The notes: generated by a model from the sequence alone, not told the origin. Shown: positions 51,953 to 61,182, numbered from the stretch's first letter. The stretch is 64,000 nucleotides of DNA from Sphingomonas sp. BT-65 (GCF_026107375.2 NZ_JAPCIA010000001.1:186001-250000), one strand, 5' to 3'. Numbers and translations: made by a program.

Positions 51953-52286
51953 GCGGCCGAAGTTGACGAAGCTACGCGGAACGCCTGCCAAACTGTCACC
52001 TTTGTCGCTTGACGAAGTTGACAAGAATGCGGGGTTTGTAGCGATTGCGCCTGTGAAGCGACTGGATCGCGCCGGGTTTGAATCCGTCGCCCCACTCACG
52101 CGCCGCCGCTGTGCCGGTGGCGCGACAGGGTGCGGGTTGGGTTCGAGGAGTCCGATGATCCATCGACCAGGGTAGATCAGATGAAATCCAACATTGGAAG
52201 GGGGCGGGCTCAGCCGTTGAGGTATCCGCTAACGACCCCATTGCGGACGCCGAGATGGCCTTTAATTTGCGGCAGTGGAGACTTGG
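51953..52286. other. 334-bp spacer with short direct repeats
   Basis: GAAGTTGAC occurs at 51959 and 52014, and AAACTGTCACCTTTGTC (from about 51990) resembles AAACTGTCAACTTTGTC at ~33834. The G+C content falls towards the right end. No convincing gene is present. Confidence 0.35.
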
Positions 52287-52667
52287 ATGTCGCAAGCTGA
52301 CCGTATGAACTCTGCGTCGAATTCTTGGGAAGCTGATCCGTGGGACGCTTCCGACATACTTGCCGACGCTCAACTCGCCGGTTTTCAGGAAAGAGCGACC
52401 AAACCGATTGAGTGGGCTTCGATACGAAAAGCTGGCTCGTCAGTCTTTGGTATCGAACGACAGAAGCTGACCAGTGGCGATGTCGAATTTTATGCCACCC
52501 ATGATGGCGAGGACCTGCTGTTGATGCAATTAGCTTGGCACGGCTTCCCTGACCCGCCTGAGTGGCGGTTGGCAAGCCGCCCGAGCGGTAGCGACGGGCC
52601 TTGGGAGTCATGGGGATATTTTGACGATTTGCCGGGACATTGGCGGATACCGTCAAACGGCAGCTAA
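52287..52667 (+). CDS. Hypothetical protein, lower G+C than surroundings
   Basis: A 126-residue acidic, Trp-rich protein (PWDASDILADAQLAGFQERA, then FYATHDGEDLLLMQLAWHGF and WGYFDDLPGHWRIP) with no signal or membrane helix. No domain is recognised. Codon use is less G/C-biased than in its neighbours, suggesting recent acquisition. ATG 52287 is used; a GTG at 52275 is in frame. Confidence 0.6.
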   Translation: MSQADRMNSASNSWEADPWDASDILADAQLAGFQERATKPIEWASIRKAGSSVFGIERQKLTSGDVEFYATHDGEDLLLMQLAWHGFPDPPEWRLASRPSGSDGPWESWGYFDDLPGHWRIPSNGS

Positions 52668-52734
52668 CCACCCCATAGCAAACCCACATCGCGGAGTTCC
52701 AGGAGAGGGTATGCGGCACGCCAATCCGGTGCCC

Positions 52735-53598
52735 TCAGCTCGCGCGGATGATCGTGGCCGCCATGCGGTTGAGCGGCGCGTCGATGCCGTGGCGGACGCC
52801 GAGCCGGACGATGACCTCGTTGCGCGCGTCGATCTCGGTCTCGCGACCGGCGAGGCGGTCGGCGTGGATCGAGTTGATCGAGTCCGCCGGCCCCGTCCGA
52901 TAGCCCTCGACCACCTTGTCGGCGACCTCGTCGTCGAGCACGGCGCCCTCCGCCCGGCCGACCGCGATGCACTCGCGCACCAGCCCGCGCATCAGCTCGG
53001 CGATGTCGGGATCGTGCGCGATGCCCGCTGGCTTGAGCGTCAGCGCGCTGACCACGCCCGCACAGTTGATCGCCAGCTTCTGCCACGCGGCGGTCAGCCA
53101 GTCGTCGGTCAGCCGCAGCTCGATCGGGGTGGTGGCGAAGAGCACGGCGAAGGCGTCGCTCGCGGGGCCCGCGGGGATGGTGAGGCTGCCGGTCCGGCGC
53201 TGGACGACATCGCCGGGCGCTCGGCGCTCGGCCGGGATGTCGACGACCACCGGGACGATCCGGCTGGGATCGATCTGCGGAAAGCGCGAGAGATGCTCGA
53301 CGCCATTCTGCAGGATGGCGACGCGCGTGCCGTCATGCACCAGCCGGTCGAGCCAGCGTGACGCGCCCGCCGCGTCATAGGTCTTGGTCGCGACGATCAC
53401 CCAGTCCACCGGGTCGGCCGTGTCCGGATCGGTGAGGAGCAGGGGCTGGCTCTCGAGATCGCCGTCCGGCGTTTGCACGCGCAGGCGCTCGAACGGCGTG
53501 CGTGCGCACAGCGTGACGTCCAGCGCCGGATCGGCGATCAGCCAGGCGGCGATGGTCGCGCCGATCGCGCCCGTGCCGACGACTGCAATCTTCGTCAT
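52735..53598 (-). CDS. 2-dehydropantoate 2-reductase (ApbA/PanE family)
   Basis: A 287-residue cytoplasmic ketopantoate reductase-like enzyme. The N-terminal Rossmann motif VVGTGAIGATIAAWL, ILQNGVEH, and the catalytic-lysine segment AWQKLAINCAGVVSAL are present; DSINSIHADRLAGRETEID holds the C-terminal Ser/Glu region. It would make pantoate for coenzyme A, useful for the phosphopantetheine of the nearby acyl carrier protein, though a different 2-oxoacid substrate is possible. Located 15 nt downstream of exosortase hydrolase 1 in the same direction. Confidence 0.88.
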   Translation of the reverse strand: MTKIAVVGTGAIGATIAAWLIADPALDVTLCARTPFERLRVQTPDGDLESQPLLLTDPDTADPVDWVIVATKTYDAAGASRWLDRLVHDGTRVAILQNGVEHLSRFPQIDPSRIVPVVVDIPAERRAPGDVVQRRTGSLTIPAGPASDAFAVLFATTPIELRLTDDWLTAAWQKLAINCAGVVSALTLKPAGIAHDPDIAELMRGLVRECIAVGRAEGAVLDDEVADKVVEGYRTGPADSINSIHADRLAGRETEIDARNEVIVRLGVRHGIDAPLNRMAATIIRAS

Positions 53599-53613
53599 GC
53601 GTAGCTCCGAATT

Positions 53614-54411
53614 TCAGCTCTTGAGCGCCGCCAGCACCCGCTGCGTCAGCCAGGCCTTGTCCTGCGGGCGGGCGAAGCTGTGGCTGTCGGTATCGCAGAT
53701 GTCGAGCGTGCGGCGGGCGCGAGCCTTGGTGAAGGCGTCGCCCTGCCAGTGATCGGCGAAGGCGAGGGCGGTGTTGTCGGCCTTGGCGAGCAGGATTGTG
53801 ACCGGGGTCTCGCTGGCGTCGAGCCCGGCAGCGAGACGGGCGGGGAGGCTGGCGGGCGGTTGCGATTGCTTGGCAGATGCTTTCAACAAACCACTGACTA
53901 GCTTACGGATATTCACGCCGCCCGTGAACAGGCGGAGCAGCTCGCGCGGGTTCTTGAGCTTCTCGACATAGCGCGAGCGGATCGCGGCGGCGGGCGGGAG
54001 ATCGTCGATCGCCTCGATCGTCCAGGGATTGGTGAGGACAAGCGCGTCGATACCGGTGTTCGTTTGGAACAGGATCAGCGCGCTCGCGGCGTCGCAATTG
54101 CCGAAGGCGACGATGCGCGTGAGGTGCGGTGCTTCGTGGCGGAAGGCGGCCACCGCTTCGCGGATGTCCTCAGCCGTGGACTCGAAGCCGTTGTTTTCAC
54201 CAGTGGAATCGCCGATGCCGCGGCGGTCGTAGCGGAACGCCGGGTGGCCCGCGGCAGCGACGCTCGCGGCCAGTTCGGCCATGCCGCGATGCGCGCCGAT
54301 GCGGATCTCGTTCCCCCCCGAGACGATCAGCAGGCCGGTACTGCCCGGCGCTTCATCGAGCGTGGCGGCGAGGGTTTCGCCCGCGCATGGGAAACTGGTC
54401 AGCCTGCGCAT
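53614..54411 (-). CDS. Exosortase A system-associated hydrolase 1
   Basis: A 265-residue alpha/beta-hydrolase. The pattern TGLLIVSGGNEIRIGAHRGM, then FRYDRRGIGDSTG and FGNCDAASALIL, with DSHSFARP near the end (Asp/His), matches the hydrolase 1 group found only beside exosortase A genes. It overlaps hydrolase 2 upstream by 13 nt. The presumed role is acyl or ester processing during synthesis of the exosortase-linked polysaccharide; the true substrate is unknown. Confidence 0.88.
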   Translation of the reverse strand: MRRLTSFPCAGETLAATLDEAPGSTGLLIVSGGNEIRIGAHRGMAELAASVAAAGHPAFRYDRRGIGDSTGENNGFESTAEDIREAVAAFRHEAPHLTRIVAFGNCDAASALILFQTNTGIDALVLTNPWTIEAIDDLPPAAAIRSRYVEKLKNPRELLRLFTGGVNIRKLVSGLLKASAKQSQPPASLPARLAAGLDASETPVTILLAKADNTALAFADHWQGDAFTKARARRTLDICDTDSHSFARPQDKAWLTQRVLAALKS

Positions 54412-55100
54412 GTGGCGATCCAGGCGGCGATGTCGCCGGCGACGGCGCTGGCGAAGGCGAGGTCGTTGTCAGGCTCGGCGCGGCGCCAGAGCGGGCTGCC
54501 GGGGAGCTTGGCGTCGGCCGGCTTGGCCTCGGTCTCGAGACGGACGGTGCGGACGGCTTCGGTGGAGGGCGCCGCGGCGGACAGCTCGGCAAGGAAGGCG
54601 GGGGCGATCAGATTGCCCGCCAGCTCGACCGGTTCGGTCGCGGTATCGATCGCGGCCGGATCGAACGCCTCGCCCGCTTCGCGCGACGACGCCTGGCGTG
54701 CCCGGACCAGTTCGCGGCGCAGGTCGGCGCCGGTCATCGGCGAGAGGTGGTAGCGGCCGGCGATCTGCGCATCGCCATCGAGCAGCGCGCCGCTGCGAAT
54801 GGCGAAGGTGAAGACAGGCACGCCCAGGCTCGCGGCTGCGGCGGCGAACCCCGCCCGCAGCTTGGCCAGGTCGGTCTCGTGGGTGGGAAGCAGGCTCTCG
54901 CCTTGACCCGGCAGGTCGGGCAGCAGGCCCACGATTCCGCGCTCGGCCAGCGCACGCAGAATCGTCACCGCGAAGGCGCGAGTGCGGTTGGCTTCCTCGA
55001 ACAGCGGCAATGCGGCGACCACCACCGGGCCCTCGGCAGGCCCGAAGCGAAGCATCGCCTCGCGCCCGCCGGGCCAGTCGTAATGGCCGAACGCGGTCAG
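54399..55100 (-). CDS. Exosortase A system-associated hydrolase 2
   Basis: An alpha/beta-hydrolase-fold protein. Core features are VVVAALPLFEEANRTR, GLLPDLPGQGESL and FTFAIRSGALLDG. The conserved-looking upstream TAFGHYDWPGGREAM suggests translation starts before the ATG at 55055. A CTG at 55100 overlaps the acyl carrier protein TGA in the CTGA manner seen with GTGA elsewhere, giving 233 residues. If ATG 55055 is used the protein has 218. The family is restricted to exosortase loci. Function unknown. Confidence 0.75.
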   Translation of the reverse strand: MTAFGHYDWPGGREAMLRFGPAEGPVVVAALPLFEEANRTRAFAVTILRALAERGIVGLLPDLPGQGESLLPTHETDLAKLRAGFAAAAASLGVPVFTFAIRSGALLDGDAQIAGRYHLSPMTGADLRRELVRARQASSREAGEAFDPAAIDTATEPVELAGNLIAPAFLAELSAAAPSTEAVRTVRLETEAKPADAKLPGSPLWRRAEPDNDLAFASAVAGDIAAWIATCAG

Positions 55101-55369
55101 GTCAGCGCCTTGGCGGCGGCGAAGCGGACCAGCGCGCCGAAGGTCTCGAGCATCTCGCCGTCGACCTCGTCATCCTCGATGATGATGCCCAGGCGATCCT
55201 CGATCTCGGTGAGCACGCCGGCCACCGCCATCGAATCGAGCTCGGGCAGCGCGCCGAACAGCGGGGTCGCCTCGTCGAACGCGGCGGCGCGCTCGGCGCT
55301 GATCCCCAGCACGTCGCGCAGCACGCCGCGCACGGTTTCCTCGACCTCGTGAAATCCTTCCGGCTGCAA
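55097..55369 (-). CDS. Acyl carrier protein, exosortase A locus
   Basis: A 90-residue ACP with the phosphopantetheine serine in LDSMAVAGVL (about Ser46) and an acidic helix (IEDDEVDGEMLETFG). It would carry an acyl or aminoacyl group activated by the ligase encoded divergently at 55491. First gene of the leftward arm; its stop overlaps the hydrolase 2 start. Confidence 0.92.
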   Translation of the reverse strand: MQPEGFHEVEETVRGVLRDVLGISAERAAAFDEATPLFGALPELDSMAVAGVLTEIEDRLGIIIEDDEVDGEMLETFGALVRFAAAKALT

Positions 55370-55490
55370 CGCCCTTCCCCCTGCTATTTTTGTGTCCCGT
55401 TACCGGTTGCGGACCGGGCTGCCAAGTGCTGCACCTGCTAACATGCGACTTGGCACTGCATCGTTAACCGATGCGGGGTAAGGAGGCGCC

Positions 55491-57002
55491 ATGGTGGAAC
55501 TCGACCCGAATCCGCGCCCGATTGACGCGCTGTCCGCTCTTGGCGCGCCCGACGATATCGCGCTCGAGGACCGCGCGGGCGCCCTGACCTATGCCGAGCT
55601 TGAGGCCGCGGTGGGCGCGCTGGCGCTGTGGCTCAGGTCCGACGGGCTCGAGCCCGGCGCGCGCGTCGCGACCTGGCTGCCCAAGACGCGGCTCGCCTGC
55701 CTGATGCCGCTCGCCGCGGCGCGCGCGGGGCTGGTGCATGTGCCGGTCAATCCAGTGCTCAAGCGCGCGCAGGTGGCGCATATCCTCGCCGATAGCGGCG
55801 CTTCGCTGCTGCTCACCCAGCCGGCGCGATCGATGACCCTCGAAAGCGGCGACTTGCCCGATCACTGCCGGATCGCCGGGGACGACGAGGCGGGGCTGGA
55901 GGGGGAGGGGCTGCCGCCGTCGGACGCCGATCCGCAAGCGCTGGCGGCGATCCTCTACACCTCGGGCTCGACGGGGCGGCCCAAGGGGGTGATGCTGAGC
56001 CATGCGAACATGTGGCTGGGGGCGATCAGCGTCGCGCATTATCTCCGGATCACGCCCGCCGACCGCGTGCTGGGCGTGCTGCCGCTGAGCTTCGACTATG
56101 GCCAGAACCAGCTTTTCTCGACCTGGGCCGGCGGGGGGCGGGTGATCCCGCTCGACTATCTGACCGCGCGCGACGTGATCAAGGCGGCCGAGCGGCACGA
56201 CATCACCACCGTTGCCGGCGTGCCGCCGCTGTGGGTGCAACTGCTCGACGCCGAATGGCCCGAGCTGGTCGCGCGCAGGCTCAGACGGCTGACCAATTCG
56301 GGCGGCGCGCTGACCACCCCTATGGTGCGCGGGTTGCGCGCGAAGTTCCCGAATGCGAACCTCTATCCGATGTACGGGCTGACCGAGGCGTTCCGCTCGA
56401 CCTATCTCGACCCGTCGCTGGTCGACGCCAATCCGGACTCGATGGGCCGCGCGATCCCCTTTGCCGAGATCATGGTGGTGCGGCCCGACGGCACCCGCGC
56501 CGATCCCGGTGAGCCGGGCGAGCTGGTGCATGCCGGGCCGCTGGTGGCGCAGGGCTATTGGCAGGATCCTGAGCGGACGGCGCAGCGTTTCAAGCCGGCG
56601 CCTAGCTTCTCCGAATATGGCGGGATGGCGGTGTTCTCGGGCGACACGGTGACTGAAGGGGCGGACGGGCTGCTGCGCTTCGTCGGGCGCGACGACGAGA
56701 TGATCAAGTCCGCCGGCAACCGCATCAGCCCGACCGAGGTCGAGGAAGCGGTGCTCGCCGGGGGCGAAGCGCGCGAGGCGGCGGCGTTCGGGGTCAAGGA
56801 CGAGCGGCTGGGGCAGGCGATCGTGGTGGTCGCGGTGGCGCGGGGCGAGGCGGCGGTGGCCGAGGCGGCGCTGCGCGAGCGGCTGCGGCGCGAGCTGCCG
56901 AGCTTCATGCAGCCCGCACGCTACGAATGGCGCGAGAGCCTGCCGCGCAACGCCAATGGCAAGTTCGATCGTTCGGGTCTGAAGGCGGAGCTGACGTCAT
57001 GA
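55491..57002 (+). CDS. Acyl-CoA ligase (AMP-forming), exosortase A system-associated
   Basis: A 503-residue ANL-superfamily enzyme. A3 is ILYTSGSTGRPKGV, A5 is YGLTEAF, A8 is FVGRDDEMIKSAGNRISP, and the catalytic Lys is in NANGKFDR near the C-terminus. It activates a carboxylic acid with ATP and loads it to CoA or to the ACP encoded next door. It overlaps the following decarboxylase gene by ATGA. Confidence 0.92.
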   Translation: MVELDPNPRPIDALSALGAPDDIALEDRAGALTYAELEAAVGALALWLRSDGLEPGARVATWLPKTRLACLMPLAAARAGLVHVPVNPVLKRAQVAHILADSGASLLLTQPARSMTLESGDLPDHCRIAGDDEAGLEGEGLPPSDADPQALAAILYTSGSTGRPKGVMLSHANMWLGAISVAHYLRITPADRVLGVLPLSFDYGQNQLFSTWAGGGRVIPLDYLTARDVIKAAERHDITTVAGVPPLWVQLLDAEWPELVARRLRRLTNSGGALTTPMVRGLRAKFPNANLYPMYGLTEAFRSTYLDPSLVDANPDSMGRAIPFAEIMVVRPDGTRADPGEPGELVHAGPLVAQGYWQDPERTAQRFKPAPSFSEYGGMAVFSGDTVTEGADGLLRFVGRDDEMIKSAGNRISPTEVEEAVLAGGEAREAAAFGVKDERLGQAIVVVAVARGEAAVAEAALRERLRRELPSFMQPARYEWRESLPRNANGKFDRSGLKAELTS

Positions 57003-58222
57003 AGCCAATGGGGCCGATTCCTCCGTATTTCGCGGACCAGCGCGAACTGACGGTTGCGGGCAAACGCGCCGTGGACTGGGTTGCGGAGGCCGGATCGCCG
57101 CTGTTCGTCTATGATGTCGGCATCGTGCGCGAACGGCTGGCAAGGCTGCGTGCCGCGCTGCCGCCGGCGTGCGAGATCCATTTCGCGATCAAGGCCAACC
57201 CCTTGCCGGCGTTCCTCGAGGCCGTGGCGCCGCTGGTCGGCGGGCTCGACGTCGCGTCAGGCGGCGAATTGGCCAAGGCGCTCGCGGTCAAGGACGCGGC
57301 GCACATCAGCTTTGCCGGACCGGGCAAGCGCGATTGGGAATTGGAGGCGGCGATCGCGGCGGGCGCGACGCTCAATCTCGAGTCCGAGGGAGAGACCGGG
57401 CGCGCGCTGGCGATCGGCGAGCGGCTCGGCGTCGCGCCCAAGCTCGCGGTGCGGGTGAACCCGGACTTCGAGCTGCGAGGATCGGGGATGAAGATGGGCG
57501 GGCGCGCCTCGCCCTTCGGGGTCGATGCGGCGCGCGTGCCCGCGCTGGTCAAGCGGCTGATCGAAGCGGGTGCGGACTGGCGCGGCTTCCATATCTTCGC
57601 CGGATCGCAGTCGCTCGACACTGCGGCGATCGTCGAGACGCAGGCGGCGACGGTGGCGCTGGCGGCGCGGCTGGCGGACGAAGCGGGTGCGCAGCCGACG
57701 CTCGTGAACCTCGGCGGCGGGTTCGGCATCCCCTATTTCGCCGGGGATGTGCCCGTCGACGTCGAGGCAGTCGGCGCGGCGCTGGGTGACGCGCTGGCGG
57801 CGCGGCCGTCGGTGCTCGTCAACTCGGCTTTTGCGATCGAGCTTGGACGCTGGATCGCAGGCGAGTGCGGCGTCTATCTGATGACCGTGATCGACAAGAA
57901 GACGAGCGGGGAGGAGACGTTCCTGGTGTGCGACGGCGGGCTGCACCACCAGCTCGCCGCCTCGGGCAATTTCGGAACGGTGGTACGGCGCAACTATCCA
58001 GTGGCGGTGGCGGGAAAATTGGGTTCGGAACCGATCGAAACCGTCTCCATTGTGGGTCCGCTTTGCACGCCGCTCGACCGGCTTGCCGATCGCGTGGCCA
58101 TGCCCGAAGCCGGGCCGGGCGACGTCATCGCGGTGTTCCTGGCGGGTGCCTATGGCGCGAGCGCGAGCCCGGCGGCATTCCTGGGGCATGGTCCCGCAGC
58201 CGAGATCGTCGCCGGCGGCTGA
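56999..58222 (+). CDS. PLP-dependent decarboxylase, exosortase A system-associated
   Basis: A 407-residue fold-III PLP enzyme of the diaminopimelate/ornithine decarboxylase group. It has the PLP lysine in HFAIKANPLP, the phosphate-binding GGGFGIPYF and the C-terminal CDGGLHHQL. The invariant partner-subunit Cys region reads GPLCTPLDRL. Such genes occur within exosortase A loci beside the acyl ligase and probably make an amine or amino-acid unit. ATG 56999 overlaps the ligase TGA. Confidence 0.92.
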   Translation: MKPMGPIPPYFADQRELTVAGKRAVDWVAEAGSPLFVYDVGIVRERLARLRAALPPACEIHFAIKANPLPAFLEAVAPLVGGLDVASGGELAKALAVKDAAHISFAGPGKRDWELEAAIAAGATLNLESEGETGRALAIGERLGVAPKLAVRVNPDFELRGSGMKMGGRASPFGVDAARVPALVKRLIEAGADWRGFHIFAGSQSLDTAAIVETQAATVALAARLADEAGAQPTLVNLGGGFGIPYFAGDVPVDVEAVGAALGDALAARPSVLVNSAFAIELGRWIAGECGVYLMTVIDKKTSGEETFLVCDGGLHHQLAASGNFGTVVRRNYPVAVAGKLGSEPIETVSIVGPLCTPLDRLADRVAMPEAGPGDVIAVFLAGAYGASASPAAFLGHGPAAEIVAGG

Positions 58223-58660
58223 TCAGGCGGAGCGCAGGCCGATCCGCAGGAAGTCGCGGGGGCGCGCGTCGCCCGCCGCGCCGCCACCGAACAAGGCGCC
58301 ACCCACGCGTCCGACATCCATTCCCATCGGCAGCAGCACGAGCTGGGCGAGCGCGGTGCAGAGCAGGCCCCACCACGCCATCACCTCCTGCTCTTGGATC
58401 AATGACAGGGCGTCGCAGGCGAGCATCGGCACGAACATCACCCAGGCGGCCAGGCACCATTCGTTGCGTAGATAGCGGCTGCCGATCACGAAGGCCGCGA
58501 GGTGCTGGGCGAGGTTGACCCAAGGCATCGGCATTCCCAGCCACCACGCGAACTCGCCCGCCAGCCAGCTGAGCACGATCACGCGCGCCAGCGGGCTGAA
58601 CGGGGCGACGAACAGCCCGGTCAGCAGGATGCCGATATAGTAGAGGTGCCCCGGTCCCAT
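58223..58660 (-). CDS. Hypothetical inner-membrane protein in the exosortase locus
   Basis: A 145-residue protein with about four hydrophobic helices (YYIGILLTGLFVAPFSPL, VNLAQHLAAFVIGS, LAAWVMFVPMLACDALSL, AWWGLLCTALAQLVLLPMG). No family is recognised. It ends 1 nt from the decarboxylase stop (convergent) and begins 10 nt after the proline-rich peptide gene in the same direction, so the two may be co-transcribed. Confidence 0.65.
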   Translation of the reverse strand: MGPGHLYYIGILLTGLFVAPFSPLARVIVLSWLAGEFAWWLGMPMPWVNLAQHLAAFVIGSRYLRNEWCLAAWVMFVPMLACDALSLIQEQEVMAWWGLLCTALAQLVLLPMGMDVGRVGGALFGGGAAGDARPRDFLRIGLRSA

Positions 58661-58670
58661 CCGTGTAAGG

Positions 58671-58808
58671 TCAGCCCTGGGGCTTCTGCGGACCCGGCCG
58701 CGGTCCGGGCGTCGGCGGCGAGGAGGGTCCCGGCGGCGGTGGCGGCGGCGCGGGCGGATAGCCGCCATGCTGTCCGCTGGAAGTGACCGGCTTGCGAATA
58801 TCGATCAT
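58671..58808 (-). CDS. Proline-rich 45-residue peptide
   Basis: Begins MIDIRKPVTSSGQHGGYPP and continues as an almost pure Pro/Gly/Ser stretch ending KPQG. GGGAG lies upstream of the ATG. The start, end and spacing to the next gene are gene-like, but a low-complexity frame in GC-rich DNA could be chance. If real it is disordered and perhaps binds an SH3-like or envelope partner. Confidence 0.45.
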   Translation of the reverse strand: MIDIRKPVTSSGQHGGYPPAPPPPPPGPSSPPTPGPRPGPQKPQG

Positions 58809-59009
58809 GTGCCCATCTCCCGCTTCGATACGGCCCCGTAACCGAATCGGGCCGCGTGGTGAATGTCATAACGCATGTCCCGGTCGAGTCCCGCGCTCTT
58901 CTTTCCTAACGGTATCTTTACCTCTGACACCCATAGCAATCGTTGAAATGTGCGTGGATTGCGGGGGCGGGACGCCGGTCCTCCGCGCACGGTACGGAGG
59001 TTTGGGGCA

Positions 59010-59654
59010 ATGCGTTTTCGGCATGGTGCGCGGGTTCTGACGGCGGCGTCGATCGCAGCGGTCGCGCTTTCGAGCTGCGCGGGGGGCGGCAGCCGCCCGG
59101 AACTGCCGGCCACCACCTTCGTCGCCAGCCGCGAAGGGCCGGGCGAGGAATATGTCATCGGCCCGCTCGACAGCCTGCAGATCTTCGTGTGGCGCAATCC
59201 CGAGCTGTCGGCCAAGGTGCAGGTGCGCCCCGACGGCCGCATCACCACGCCGCTGATCAGCGACATGCCCGCGGTCGGCAAGACCCCGGCGATGCTGGCC
59301 GACGACCTCAAGATCGCGCTCGGCGAATATATCAAGGATCCGATCGTCTCGGTCATCGTCGAGAATTTCAGCGGCACCTACAGCCAGCAGATCCGCGTGG
59401 TCGGCGCGACCGAGAAGCCGGCGTCGATCCCGTATCGCGCCAACATGACCCTGCTCGACGCGATGATCGCGGTCGGCGGGCTCAACGAGTTCGCGGCGGG
59501 CAACCGCGCGCGACTGGTGCGCTTCGACAAGAATTCGGCGCGCCAGCGCGAATATCGCGTGCGCCTGTCGGACCTGCTCAAGAACGGGGATACGAGCGCG
59601 AACGTGCGGCTTGAGCCGGGCGACGTGATCATCATCCCCGAGAGCATGTTCTGA
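59010..59654 (+). CDS. XrtA-system polysaccharide export lipoprotein (Wza/BexD-like)
   Basis: A 214-residue outer-membrane polysaccharide export protein. A lipobox (LSSC) follows the signal helix. The poly-export domain (EEYVIGPLDSLQIFVWRNPE, then VQVRPDGRITTPLI) and an SLBB segment (VGATEKPASIPY, then LLDAMIAVGGL) match the family. It forms the exit channel for the exopolysaccharide. ATG 59010 starts the signal peptide. It leads the rightward operon. Confidence 0.93.
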   Translation: MRFRHGARVLTAASIAAVALSSCAGGGSRPELPATTFVASREGPGEEYVIGPLDSLQIFVWRNPELSAKVQVRPDGRITTPLISDMPAVGKTPAMLADDLKIALGEYIKDPIVSVIVENFSGTYSQQIRVVGATEKPASIPYRANMTLLDAMIAVGGLNEFAAGNRARLVRFDKNSARQREYRVRLSDLLKNGDTSANVRLEPGDVIIIPESMF

Positions 59655-59667
59655 GGGGCCGCGGCTG

Positions 59668-61182
59668 ATGGGGGGCCTTTGGGAAGAAGTGCGGACTGCG
59701 GTCCATGGCGTGTGGCAGCGGCGCTGGCTCGCCGCGGCGGTCGCCTGGGCGATCTGCCTGCTCGGCTGGCTGGTCGTGTCGCAGATCCCGAACCAGTATG
59801 AGAGCCGCGCGCGGGTGTTCGTGCAGCTGCGCCAGATCCTGCCGGGCGAAGGCCTCGCCAGCCAGCAGGAGCAGCAGAAGGACATCGACCGCGTCCGCCA
59901 GACGCTGGCCAGCGCGATCAACCTCGAGAAGGTGGTGCGCGGCACCGCGCTCGCCAACACCGTCGCCACCGACCGTGACGTCGCGGATCGCGTGGCCGGG
60001 CTGCAGCAGAAGATCAAGGTCACCGCGCAGCAGGACAATCTGTTCGAGATCACCGCGACCGCGGGCAACGGCAAGCTGTCGCGCGACATCGTGCAGAAGC
60101 TGATCGACATCTTTGTCGAGGACAATCTGACCCAGGGCCGGGACGAGGCGAGCCAGTCGCTCACCTTCCTCGACCAGCAGCTCGCCCAGCGCCAGAAGGC
60201 GCTCCAGGAGGCCGAAGGCAAGCAGGCCGAGTTCCAGGCGCGCTACCTCGGCTCGCTGCCCGGCACCGGCTCGCTCACCGAGCGGGTGGCGGCGGCGCGC
60301 AGCCAGCTGGCGCAGGTCAATGCCGATCTTGCCGCGGCCCAGAGCGGGCTGGCGGCGGTCAACGGCCAGATGGCGGGTACTTCCGCCTCGGTCTCCGGTC
60401 CGGGCGGCGGTGCCGTCGCGGGGCCGGCGCGCGCGCGTGTTTCGGCCATTCAGGGACAGCTGGCCGAAGCCCGCGCGCGCGGATGGACCGACGCCCATCC
60501 CGACGTGATCGCGCTCAAGAGCCAGCTCTCGGCGGCGCAGACCGCGGCGCGGGGTGAGCCGGTGTCGATGGCGGGTGGCGGCGCCAACGCCAATCCGCTC
60601 TATTTGAGCCTTCGCGCGATGCAGGCCGACAAGGCGGCGCAGGTCGCCGCGCTGACCAACCGCAAGGCGCAGATCGAGGCTGACATCAACGCGTTCGACC
60701 AGAAGATGGCCGGCGATCCCGCCGCCGCGCAGGAACAGGCCGAGATCGATCGCAACTATCAGGTGCTCAAGACCCAGTATGACAAGCTGCTCGCCGATCG
60801 CGAGCAGGTGAAGCTGCGCAGCCAGGCGGCGAGCCAGACCGACGCGGTCAAGTTCAGCGTGATCGATCCGCCGGTCACGCCCACCGCGCCGGCCGCGCCC
60901 AACCGGCTGCTGCTGCTCACCGGCGTGCTGATCGTCGGCCTCGGCGGCGGCGTCGCGGCGGCGTTCGGCCTCAGCCAGCTCGCCGGGACCTTCCCTACCG
61001 CCAAGCGCCTCGAAAAGGCGTCGGGCATGCCGGTGATCGGATCGGTCGGCGAAGTGGTGACCGCGGCGCAGACCGCGCTGCGCAAGAAGCGGGTGCAGAT
61101 GTTCGCGGCGGCGATGGGCGGGCTCGTGTTCGCCTGGGTCGCATTGCTCGGGCTGGAAATCTTCCAGCGCGGCATGGCGTGA
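59668..61182 (+). CDS. XrtA-system polysaccharide chain-length determinant (Wzz/GNVR family)
   Basis: A 504-residue inner-membrane protein. Two membrane helices (about 20-38 and near residue 410-430) bracket a long periplasmic coiled-coil rich in Gln/Ala. The QTQYDKLLADREQVKLRSQ-like segment (QVLKTQYDKLLADREQVKL) is the GNVR region. A last hydrophobic stretch lies near the C-terminus. It controls polymer length and partners the kinase encoded next. 13 nt from the export gene. Confidence 0.92.
   Translation: MGGLWEEVRTAVHGVWQRRWLAAAVAWAICLLGWLVVSQIPNQYESRARVFVQLRQILPGEGLASQQEQQKDIDRVRQTLASAINLEKVVRGTALANTVATDRDVADRVAGLQQKIKVTAQQDNLFEITATAGNGKLSRDIVQKLIDIFVEDNLTQGRDEASQSLTFLDQQLAQRQKALQEAEGKQAEFQARYLGSLPGTGSLTERVAAARSQLAQVNADLAAAQSGLAAVNGQMAGTSASVSGPGGGAVAGPARARVSAIQGQLAEARARGWTDAHPDVIALKSQLSAAQTAARGEPVSMAGGGANANPLYLSLRAMQADKAAQVAALTNRKAQIEADINAFDQKMAGDPAAAQEQAEIDRNYQVLKTQYDKLLADREQVKLRSQAASQTDAVKFSVIDPPVTPTAPAAPNRLLLLTGVLIVGLGGGVAAAFGLSQLAGTFPTAKRLEKASGMPVIGSVGEVVTAAQTALRKKRVQMFAAAMGGLVFAWVALLGLEIFQRGMA

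Noticed and set aside
55430..55490. A sigma-54-like TTGGCAC upstream of the acyl-CoA ligase
   Set aside because: No GC dinucleotide lies 10 nt after the GG on either strand, so the promoter geometry is wrong.
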